From Tissierellia bacterium (GTDB lineage: Bacteria > Bacillota > Clostridia > Tissierellales > Tepidimicrobiaceae): a stretch of DNA of 47,404 nucleotides. Position 1 is the first letter of the stretch. Each line of letters starts with the position of its first letter. Below, in pieces: positions 39,763 to 47,404 of this stretch. The stretch is taken from NCBI GenBank assembly GCA_012735405.1, contig JAAYHM010000049.1:1-47404 (forward strand). The letters are read 5' to 3'. A program made the position numbers and the translations under genes. The notes under the pieces were generated by a model that was not told where the DNA came from, did not search any database, and saw only the letters and a program-made list of their open reading frames with translations.

Positions 39763-39787
39763 AAGAACCCTTTACGGGTTCTTTAAT
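39763..39787 (+). terminator. Terminator after the 37-aa ORF
   Basis: AAAGAACCC TTTAC GGGTTCTTT AATTTTT. Confidence 0.75.
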
Positions 39788-39789
39788 TT

Positions 39790-40515
39790 TTACAGTATTT
39801 CCACATCCGGCCTTAATTTATATATTACATCCTTTCTTTCTACTATGATGGTGATCTTATTAAAAAGCTCCTTGTTTTCCCTAATCTTTAGCAAAAGCTC
39901 CCTATTAGGATTTATGGCAATAGGGTTGCCTACCATATTTAGCATGGATAAATCTCCGACAGTATCTCCATAAGCATAGCTTGAGTCTAAATCTACATCA
40001 TACTTTTCAAGAAATTCAGATATGGTTTTAAACTTGTTTTCAGAATCCCACATCTTTCTTATTTCTCCAGTAAAGTTGTTATTTTCATCTACTAAATATG
40101 TTGTCCCTCTGTATTCTGTAGCCCCATATTTTTCTGCCATTTTTGACACCAGAAAATCAGGGCTTCCAGATATAAAAAATACCTTGTGCCCATTTTTCTG
40201 ATGCCATCTTATCCTTTCCCTGGAATATCTGTACACCATATCTCCATTTAGATTAATTACATGGGCAGCAATAAACTCAATAAAGGACTTGTTTACCCCT
40301 TTTAGGCCTTCAATATAAACTTCACTTAAGGTATCTAAGTAATCATCAAAATCACCATATCTCTTGTCCCACTCTTCAAACACAGGCTTTATCTTGTTGT
40401 ACCAAAGAGCAGGATCTAATATCTCGTATTTCATCAGTTTTTTAAAATGCTCTATCATTAGTGAGTTTCTAAATATAGTTCCGTCAATATCGAAAAAGGC
40501 AGCTATAGTTTTCAC
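39790..40515 (-). CDS. HAD-IB family phosphatase
   Basis: 241 aa; AAFFDIDGTIFRNSLMIEHFKKL, FFISGSPDFLVSKMAEKYGA, SYAYGDTVGDLSMLNMVGNPIAINP. Confidence 0.9.
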   Translation of the reverse strand: MKTIAAFFDIDGTIFRNSLMIEHFKKLMKYEILDPALWYNKIKPVFEEWDKRYGDFDDYLDTLSEVYIEGLKGVNKSFIEFIAAHVINLNGDMVYRYSRERIRWHQKNGHKVFFISGSPDFLVSKMAEKYGATEYRGTTYLVDENNNFTGEIRKMWDSENKFKTISEFLEKYDVDLDSSYAYGDTVGDLSMLNMVGNPIAINPNRELLLKIRENKELFNKITIIVERKDVIYKLRPDVEIL

Positions 40516-40681
40516 CTTATCACCTATTTCTTTTTATTTATTATTATATACCCTAAGGGCTACTATATGAACAATAACTTTTATTATTATCAATATTTCG
40601 AAAAAAATAAAGAATATCCTAAACATATAGAGTATAATGAAAGAAGAAGCAAAAACTTTTATATTCAGGGGGACTAATTAG

Positions 40682-40834
40682 ATGAGAATTGGTTGTTTTA
40701 TATTATTTTTACCATTGATAATCCTCTTTGTAATATGGGCCTTTGTAAGTTCAGTCATAACCGTAGGACTTTTAATTCCACTTATACCGATAATAGCAGT
40801 CATATTAATACTGTACCTTATATTTAGAAGGTAG
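40682..40834 (+). CDS. Small membrane protein, 50 aa
   Basis: ATG after GGGGGACTAATTAG; MRIGCFILFLPLIILFVIWAFVSSVITVGLLIPLIPIIAVILILYLIFRR*. Confidence 0.5.
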   Translation: MRIGCFILFLPLIILFVIWAFVSSVITVGLLIPLIPIIAVILILYLIFRR

Positions 40835-40889
40835 ATCTATATAATAAAGGCCCCTTAAAAAATTAAGAGGCTGTTTAAGTCTAAATATA

Positions 40890-40926
40890 TTAAAAGCTTG
40901 TAACCATTTGGCTACAAGCTTTTAAT
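40890..40926 (-). terminator. Terminator downstream of tRNA-Lys
   Basis: TTAAAAGCTTGTAACCA...GGCTACAAGCTTTTAA inverted repeat. Confidence 0.7.
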
Positions 40927-40931
40927 ATCTA

Positions 40932-41007
40932 TGGTGCTCCTTCAGGGACTCGAACCCTGGACACCCTGATTAAGAGTCAGGTGCTCTACCAACTGAGCTA
41001 AAGGAGC
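40932..41007 (-). tRNA. tRNA-Lys (anticodon CTT)
   Basis: Minus strand GCTCCTTTAGCTCAGTTGGTAGAGCACCTGACTCTTAATCAGGGTGTCCAGGGTTCGAGTCCCTGAAGGAGCACCA; full cloverleaf, encoded CCA. Confidence 0.97.
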
Positions 41008-41084
41008 TTATCCAATCAGCAATATAATTATATAACATTTGATTGGATTTGTCCATAGTTTTTTTCATAGCTTTTTATTTACTT

Positions 41085-41957
41085 TTATTCCTCATAATTC
41101 TTTTTCATGAAGAATAAGGCAATAGTTCCTGGCCCCGCATGAGCACCTATGGCACAGCCTATATGGTTTATAACAAACTCTCTTACCTTATATTTTTCCT
41201 CAATCATATTCTTCAGCTTCATAACCTTATCCATATCGTCTCCGTGGCTTATACCAATTACCTGCTTGCTGAAATCCGCCTCCTTAGCCCTTTCATCCAT
41301 TAATTCAAGCATCCTCTTAAGAACCTTTCCCCTACCCCTGACCTTTTCCAAGGGTCTTAGCTTGCCTTCCTCTGTAACATCCAGTATAGGCTTTATATTT
41401 AGTAGTCCCCCCACAAAGGCCTGGGTTCTAGTAACCCTGCCACCTCTAAAAAGATACTCCAGGTCATCTACAGTAAATACATGGTCCATATTTTCTATGT
41501 AAAAATCTAACATATTTAAAATTTCCTCCTTGGATTTACCTTCCTTAGCCATTTGGGCAGTCTTATATACTATCAATCCAAAGCCTAAGGATGCAGCCTT
41601 AGAGTCAACAATAGTTAAATCCAAGTCCGGATATTTTTCCTTTAATGAATCCCTGGTTAAAACTGCAGATTGGTAGGTAGCTGAAAGGCCTGATGAAAAG
41701 GCTATATAAATAGCACTTTCTCCCTTTTTAGCAATTTCCTCAAATTTTTCCTCAAAGGCATTTGGAGGTATTTGTGATGTTTTATAGTATTTGCCCTCCC
41801 TCATATTGTCATACAAGGTCTTTGGCTTTATGGTCACACCATCCAAGTATTCCTTATTATCCTCTATAACTAAAATTGGAAAAACATATATATCATATTC
41901 CTTAATTATATCTTCAGGTAAATCACATCCACTGTCAGTAAGTATTTTTAGCGCCAT
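41085..41957 (-). CDS. DegV family protein (fatty-acid binding)
   Basis: 290 aa; KILTDSGCDLPEDIIKEYDIYVFPILV, FSSGLSATYQSAVLTRD, GGLLNIKPILDV. Confidence 0.93.
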   Translation of the reverse strand: MALKILTDSGCDLPEDIIKEYDIYVFPILVIEDNKEYLDGVTIKPKTLYDNMREGKYYKTSQIPPNAFEEKFEEIAKKGESAIYIAFSSGLSATYQSAVLTRDSLKEKYPDLDLTIVDSKAASLGFGLIVYKTAQMAKEGKSKEEILNMLDFYIENMDHVFTVDDLEYLFRGGRVTRTQAFVGGLLNIKPILDVTEEGKLRPLEKVRGRGKVLKRMLELMDERAKEADFSKQVIGISHGDDMDKVMKLKNMIEEKYKVREFVINHIGCAIGAHAGPGTIALFFMKKNYEE

Positions 41958-42101
41958 TTTATCCCTCCCAGGTAGATAAAATTATATTTATATATATGAT
42001 ACCATTTTATAGCAATAAGTAAAATCTTATTTTAAAATATTTGCATATATTTGCAAATTCTTAAATAGATTATAATACATAGTATTTGGAGGGGTGGTAT
42101 T

Positions 42102-42197
42102 TTGAAATTTTTCTTCATAGGTAAAAAAGCTCTCTATTGGGTCTTTGGTGTTGCTTTAGTAATTATTGCCTTAATATTATTTTTAATTTTTATATAA
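42102..42197 (+). CDS. Small single-TM protein, 31 aa
   Basis: TTG start after GGAGGGGTGG RBS: MKFFFIGKKALYWVFGVALVIIALILFLIFI*. Confidence 0.4.
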   Translation: MKFFFIGKKALYWVFGVALVIIALILFLIFI

Positions 42198-42231
42198 TTT
42201 TTAAAATAAGCAGCATCTTAATAGATTCTGC

Positions 42232-42459
42232 TTATTTTTTATCCAAATCCAATTTATAGTATTTATCAATTAACTTATCCAATTCCTGACTAAATCTTAA
42301 CAAATCTTTTTTATCCACGCCTTTTGCTATCATCCTGTTTAAAATTCTCCTTTTTGCTTCAATTTCTTCTTTTAACATTTGTTTCAGGTCCTCATTATGT
42401 TTTTCAATGCTCATCTTTTCATCCTTCCAGTTAATAAGTGTAAGATATATTCTATCCAT
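42232..42459 (-). CDS. Spo0E-like aspartyl-phosphate phosphatase family protein
   Basis: 75 aa; C-terminal RFSQELDKLIDKYYKLD matches the SQELDxLI Spo0E motif. Confidence 0.75.
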   Translation of the reverse strand: MDRIYLTLINWKDEKMSIEKHNEDLKQMLKEEIEAKRRILNRMIAKGVDKKDLLRFSQELDKLIDKYYKLDLDKK

Positions 42460-42626
42460 AACTTGTAAATCTAAACATTTTATTAAACCAAAATAACAAT
42501 ATATATATTATATCAATTTATCATGATTACAATTGTTACAAATATGTTAAATTTGAGTCTCGAAATTTAATTTATTTGTGATAATATGGGTATATGAAAG
42601 CAAAATATATTAAGGGAGGTTGAACT

Positions 42627-43853
42627 ATGTCCAAAGTTTTGAAGCGATTTTTAGAATATGTGAAAATAGAAACCACTTCTGATGCAAATTCAGATACAAG
42701 TCCTAGTACTGAGGGACAGCTTGAATTTGCAAGAAAACTAGTGGAAGAGTTAAAAGATTTAGGTCTTGAAGATGTATCCCTTGATGATAAAGGTTATGTA
42801 ATGGCTACATTACCATCCAATATAGATAAAAAGGTACCTACCATTGGATTTATCGCCCATATGGACACTAGCCCAGATATGTCCGGAAAGGATGTAAAAC
42901 CTAAGATAGTTGAAAATTATGATGGAGGGGATATTGTCCTTAATGAAGAAAAAAATATAATATTATCTGTTTCAGAATTTCCAGAGCTTAAAAATTACAT
43001 TGGCCATACCATAATAACTACAGATGGAACAACCCTTCTTGGTGCAGATAATAAAGCAGGAATTGCAGAAATTATCACTGCAGTTGAATACCTAATTGAA
43101 AATCCCCAGCTACCCCATGGTACTGTAAAAATAGCCTTTACTCCTGATGAAGAAATAGGAAGGGGCGCAGATCACTTTGACGTGGAAAAATTTAATGCAG
43201 ACTTTGCCTATACTGTAGATGGAGGACCAATAGGGGATTTAAACTATGAAAACTTCAATGCAGCCAGTGCAAATATAAGTATACAAGGTACGAATATACA
43301 CCCTGGTACTGCTAAAAATCTTATGGTAAACTCCATGCAGGTAGCCATAGAACTGCATAATATGCTTCCTGTAAATGAAAGACCAGAATTTACTGAAGGC
43401 TATGAAGGCTTCTACCACCTGGTTGGATTCAATGGAAATGTGGAAAAAACTGAAATATACTATATAATAAGGGATCATGACATGCAAAAATTCAATAAAA
43501 AGAAGGAAACCTTGGAAAAGATAGTTGAATTTTTAAATTATAAGTATGGAAATATAATTACCTTAGACATTAAGGATACTTATTATAATATGAAGGAAAT
43601 TATAAAGGATAGAATGGAAATAATCGAACTGGCTAAAAGGGCCATGGAGGAAGTAGGAGTAAAACCTCTAATAAGCCCCATAAGGGGAGGAACTGATGGA
43701 GCAAGGCTTTCCTATATGGGATTAAGCTGCCCTAATATATTTACCGGAGGCCATAATTTCCATGGCAGATATGAATACATTTCCTTATCAAGTATGGAGA
43801 AGGCTGTGGAGGTAATTTTAAAGATTATAGATTTAAATGCAAAAAATTCTTAA
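42627..43853 (+). CDS. pepT: Peptidase T
   Basis: 408 aa; GFIAHMDTSPDMSGKDVKP, GTTLLGADNKAGIAEI, FTPDEEIGRGADHFD, RGGTDGARLSYMGLSCPNIFTGGHNFHGRYEY. Confidence 0.95.
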   Translation: MSKVLKRFLEYVKIETTSDANSDTSPSTEGQLEFARKLVEELKDLGLEDVSLDDKGYVMATLPSNIDKKVPTIGFIAHMDTSPDMSGKDVKPKIVENYDGGDIVLNEEKNIILSVSEFPELKNYIGHTIITTDGTTLLGADNKAGIAEIITAVEYLIENPQLPHGTVKIAFTPDEEIGRGADHFDVEKFNADFAYTVDGGPIGDLNYENFNAASANISIQGTNIHPGTAKNLMVNSMQVAIELHNMLPVNERPEFTEGYEGFYHLVGFNGNVEKTEIYYIIRDHDMQKFNKKKETLEKIVEFLNYKYGNIITLDIKDTYYNMKEIIKDRMEIIELAKRAMEEVGVKPLISPIRGGTDGARLSYMGLSCPNIFTGGHNFHGRYEYISLSSMEKAVEVILKIIDLNAKNS

Positions 43854-43982
43854 AATAATTTGAATATTCTTGTTAATTAAAAATATTTAGGGGTATAATA
43901 TTAATGCCTATAGAAGAGCTTAAAGTACTATAGCCAGCTTAAACAACATAAGAATCAAAGCTTATTTTGCTCCCTCTTGCAT

Positions 43983-44012
43983 AAGGCAGACTTTTCAATA
44001 AAAGTCTGCCTT
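43983..44012 (-). terminator. Terminator at the end of the GltS-like gene
   Basis: AAGGCAGACTTTTCAATAAAAGTCTGCCTT. Confidence 0.7.
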
Positions 44013-45378
44013 ATGCTTTTTCAGTATTATTCCAAAAACCTGTCACTTTAGCTAATATTAAGCCTAAAATACTTAAAATCAGAAAGGCTATTCCTACCTT
44101 AAGGGAGCCATATTTGACTGCAAATACTGGTAGTAAGGAAGTAATAAGGCCTCCTCCCAGCAATGGTTCAAAGAGTGGAGTTCTTAGAGCAAAGGATTCC
44201 CCAGCCTCTGTTTCCATATGAGGGTCTGATACACGTAAAAGCATTAAACCTACAGCAGCAACTCCTGAAAGGAATCCATAGTTTACTATGGCATTTTCAA
44301 ACCAATTGGTTCTAAACATTCTAGGTCCTGCCCAGAAGAAGAAAAATAGCAAGAGTACAGCGCTTATCACCATCAATATTAAGAAGGGAATTCCATACTT
44401 AACAACTACCGGTATTGAAATGGAAGCAACAGCACTGGCTATTAGAAAGTCCAAGGCCATTCCTTGAATCCTCTGGAAGGTCTGAGGATCAACTGCTTCA
44501 TTAAATTCAGTTTTAGATATAAGCAATTGAACAATCAACCCACCTATCATAGCCATTGGGAATAGGGGCATTTCTATACCTATATAGTTTTCTATTAAGG
44601 CCTGCATTATCCATCCAATTAGGATGGCAATACCTATCAGGGCAAGATGGAAGGCATAGGATTCTACAATATCATTGTTTAAGGTACCTATGGAATTGGC
44701 CTTTCTCCTGGAATGAGGGATTATATCTCCCTTTATATCACCTTTAATTTGGTCTTCAGATTTTAAAACAGAGGTATAGCCCTTCCTAACTCCATAGTTA
44801 ATAATTGTCATACCTCCAACAATTCCCATAAAAAGGCCTACTGTTGCAGAGGTAAGGCCCAGGTCTCCTCCATCCGGCCAGTTCATGGCATTGAAAACAT
44901 CAATCATACCACCAGCAGTGCCATGCCCTCCTGCCCAGCCTATTTCAACAATGGATGCAAACATTACATTAACCTTCCAAATAGGCTCTAAGATAAGAGC
45001 TGAAATTAAAAAGGGAATTGCTATCTGTATAAAATCTCCTATATAACTAAAATACAATTGGGGAGCAATCTTATTCCATACCTTTTTCACATTGGGGATT
45101 TCCATTCCCATTAACATGGGGGCAAAAACTACTGTAATAAGCCTGCCTGGCAAAGCACCCCAAGTATCTGTTATCTCTTTTGGCAATATTCCCAAACCGT
45201 ATTGCCCCAAAATAATACCTAAAGCACCTGCTATTAAAGATGCAGGGATGAATAACCTTTTAAATATACCTACCTTTAGTCTTAAAATTGTTCCTATGAA
45301 AATTAATAATCCCAGAAGGGATATAGAAAATAGAAGGGAATCTAAACTAGTAGCAGTTACTACATCCTTTGGAAACAT
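44011..45378 (-). CDS. GltS-like sodium/glutamate symporter family transporter
   Basis: SLLFSISLLGLLIFIGTILRLKVGIFKRLFIPASLIAGALGIILGQYG, VEIGWAGGHGTAGGMIDVF; start placed at MFPKDVV (45378). Confidence 0.8.
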   Translation of the reverse strand: MFPKDVVTATSLDSLLFSISLLGLLIFIGTILRLKVGIFKRLFIPASLIAGALGIILGQYGLGILPKEITDTWGALPGRLITVVFAPMLMGMEIPNVKKVWNKIAPQLYFSYIGDFIQIAIPFLISALILEPIWKVNVMFASIVEIGWAGGHGTAGGMIDVFNAMNWPDGGDLGLTSATVGLFMGIVGGMTIINYGVRKGYTSVLKSEDQIKGDIKGDIIPHSRRKANSIGTLNNDIVESYAFHLALIGIAILIGWIMQALIENYIGIEMPLFPMAMIGGLIVQLLISKTEFNEAVDPQTFQRIQGMALDFLIASAVASISIPVVVKYGIPFLILMVISAVLLLFFFFWAGPRMFRTNWFENAIVNYGFLSGVAAVGLMLLRVSDPHMETEAGESFALRTPLFEPLLGGGLITSLLPVFAVKYGSLKVGIAFLILSILGLILAKVTGFWNNTEKA

Positions 45379-45487
45379 AAAATCAACTCCTTCTTTTGTA
45401 TATTTTACTGTGAATGAAATTGTAATTTTTATAAATTTCATTATACACAAAATTTGAACAGATTTAAAGTATAAAATTCAAATAAAA

Positions 45488-45530
45488 ATAACTTTCTTTA
45501 CTGATGCCTAGCATCAATAAAGAAAGTTAT
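45488..45530 (-). terminator. Terminator after the L,D-transpeptidase gene
   Basis: ATAACTTTCTTTA..GATGCCTAGCATC..TAAAGAAAGTTAT. Confidence 0.75.
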
Positions 45531-46429
45531 TATATGCAACTTGCAAAACCTTATATTCAATACACTGCTTAATGCCCCAGCTTTCCAATACCTCTTCAGT
45601 ACCTACCCAAACCTCAGTATTAACAGGTATATATTCAAATAATTCCTCCACATCTTCATTTATCATCCTTATACAGCCAGCAGATATATATTTTCCAATG
45701 GAAAAGGGGTCAGAATTGCCATGGATTCCATATCCCCAATATTTTTCCGTAGATAAACCCAGCCACCTTCTACCTAGGGGATTTTTTGGATCCCCACCTT
45801 TTACTGGTTTATATTTTCCTCCCATGCCTCCCCAATAGGGATCTACTATTTTATTTATTATCCTAAATTTATAATCAGGAGTTGGTGATGATTCCTTTCC
45901 CAAGGCCACAGGATATTTTTTATATACTTCCCCATTTTTATATACAGTCAGTATCTTTTTACTTTTATTTACTACTATTATCCACTCCTTTTCCCAAAAA
46001 GACTCAGGCACTATATCATAAACTACCTTGTATTCCCTTGTTAAGGCCTCCTTAGTCATATCACCAACAATTCCATCCACCAACAGATTATTTTCTGCCT
46101 GAAATTTCAGTATTGCATTCCTATCTTCCAGTACAGTCCCATTATACCCCCTGTCTATAATTGCCTTCACCATTTCCTTGTCATAGGTCGTCCAGGGTAT
46201 TTTTTCCTCCAGCTCCAATATTTCCTCTTCTTCTACATCCTCTATTTTTTTTTTCCTCTTCCCCTTGTAACCCTTCTATTACTTCTTCCTGTACTTCTTC
46301 TATTGTTTCAGCATTCTCCACTATATTTTCTACAATAATTTCCTCTTCTGCTGTTCCTGAAAAACTTCCTCCTGAAAGTATTATTACAAGTGCTATTATT
46401 ACAGTTACTATTTTTTTTGTTAATATCAT
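45514..46429 (-). pseudogene. L,D-transpeptidase with N-terminal signal and PG-binding-like domain, frameshifted in A10
   Basis: ORF 46181..46429 (signal, E-rich linker) and ORF 45514..46218 (YkuD: YGIHGNSDPFSIGKYISAGCIRMINEDVEELF). Dropping one A from A10 (46245-46254) gives EGEEEKKIEDVEEEEILELEEKIPWTTYDKEMVKAI in one frame. Confidence 0.8.
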
Positions 46430-46493
46430 TATAAATCCCCCCTTCTATATACTATTCAGGGGGATAAAAATATTTGTTACAATTCAGTTAAAA

Positions 46494-47404
46494 TTATCTT
46501 TCATTATAGTTAATACTTTTAACCAGCCTGTCATAGGCTACCATAGAATTTTCAAATATTTTTCTTGCATTTTCAATATATAAGCCAGGCTCCTCCAGGG
46601 AAGGACTAAAGTGGGTTAAAATCAGCTCCCCTACCCTGGCCCTGCAGGCTAATCCGGCTGCCTCAGAAAAGGTCATATGCTTATTTCTTCTTGCCTTCTC
46701 CATATCTTCATCATGGCCATAGGTCCCTTCACATATGAATAGGTCACTGTTCTCAATAAAAGAAGGGATTCTATCATCTGGTCTGGTATCTGTTATGTAG
46801 CTAATTTTAATGCCCCTTCTCTTCCCTTCCAGCACCATACCTGGTTCATAGTATACCCCTTCATAAACTATTGATTTGCCATTTTGGAGCTTTTTCCAAA
46901 TTTCCTTGGGTACCCCGTTTGCATTTGCCTTATCTACACTAAATTTAGGCTTTCTGGGTACATAAAGGCTGTAGCCAAGGCAGGCTACAGAATGGTCAAG
47001 CTCAAGGGTGGAAATTATCAAATCACAAAAATCATCATTTTCCATACCTTCCCTTATGCTTACACCTTCTTCAGTAAAATCAAGGGCAAGGGTTTGCTCT
47101 CCCACTTCTACAATTTGAATGTCAAAGGGACTATACTTAATAGACAGTAAAAGGCCTTCTATAATTTTCTTAATACCTGCTGGCCCTATTATAGTGACAG
47201 GCTCTTCTCTCCCGCTATTTCCTATGGTAGATAGAAGGCCTGGCAGACCTAGTATATGGTCCCCATGTTCATGGGTTATAAGTATCAGATCAATAGATTT
47301 AAATCCCCATTTAAGCATTCTCATGGAAACCTGGGTACCTTCCCCACAATCTATCAGTATTTTTCTACCCTTGTAGCTAATAAGCAGGGAGGATAAAAAC
47401 CTAT
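46494..47404 (-). CDS. rnz: Ribonuclease Z, 5' end beyond window
   Basis: Frame continues upstream of the ORF-track start: FLSSLLISYKGRKILIDCGEGTQVSMRMLKWGFKSIDLILITHEHGDHILGLPGLL. Confidence 0.93.
   Translation of the reverse strand, partial: RFLSSLLISYKGRKILIDCGEGTQVSMRMLKWGFKSIDLILITHEHGDHILGLPGLLSTIGNSGREEPVTIIGPAGIKKIIEGLLLSIKYSPFDIQIVEVGEQTLALDFTEEGVSIREGMENDDFCDLIISTLELDHSVACLGYSLYVPRKPKFSVDKANANGVPKEIWKKLQNGKSIVYEGVYYEPGMVLEGKRRGIKISYITDTRPDDRIPSFIENSDLFICEGTYGHDEDMEKARRNKHMTFSEAAGLACRARVGELILTHFSPSLEEPGLYIENARKIFENSMVAYDRLVKSINYNER

Overview
AT-rich chromosomal window from an anaerobic, amino-acid-fermenting, probably spore-forming Clostridia/Tissierellia-like Firmicute. Taxonomy is inferred from gene content only. 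Main blocks: (i) a Stickland-type selenoprotein reductase operon, grdA(Sec)-grdX-grdE-grdB(Sec)-ykvI-like transporter, with an upstream GntR/FCD regulator. Both selenoproteins are split or truncated in the ORF track because in-frame UGA was read as stop, and no grdC/grdD lies in the window. (ii) Nitroreductase, CWC and DUF1667 proteins, a MATE exporter, and a decayed two-component/MFS module. (iii) map, a TPR protein and ftcD. (iv) A FecBCD/MolABC-type ABC importer next to a ModE-like regulator and truncated xdhC/yqeC-like genes, which suggests Mo/W rather than iron. (v) A complete opp peptide importer and an ArsR-like regulator. (vi) An unusual cluster of panE, two tandem panB paralogs, ilvD, a TRAP transporter and a GntR/FadR regulator, preceded by a 19-nt near-perfect palindrome. 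(vii) Nitroreductase, PAP2, and a long intergenic region with ~77-nt degenerate tandem repeats running into a ~170-nt inverted-repeat element. (viii) UvrD-like helicase, small ORFs, HAD phosphatase, tRNA-Lys(CTT), DegV, a Spo0E-like protein, pepT, a GltS-like transporter, an L,D-transpeptidase (frameshifted in A10) and RNase Z (runs off the edge). Strongest novelty candidates: the grd operon with its 11-bp-phased upstream repeats, the ilvD-panB-panB-panE-TRAP cluster, and the repeat/hairpin element at 37.0-37.5 kb. All calls come from reading the sequence; no searches were run.
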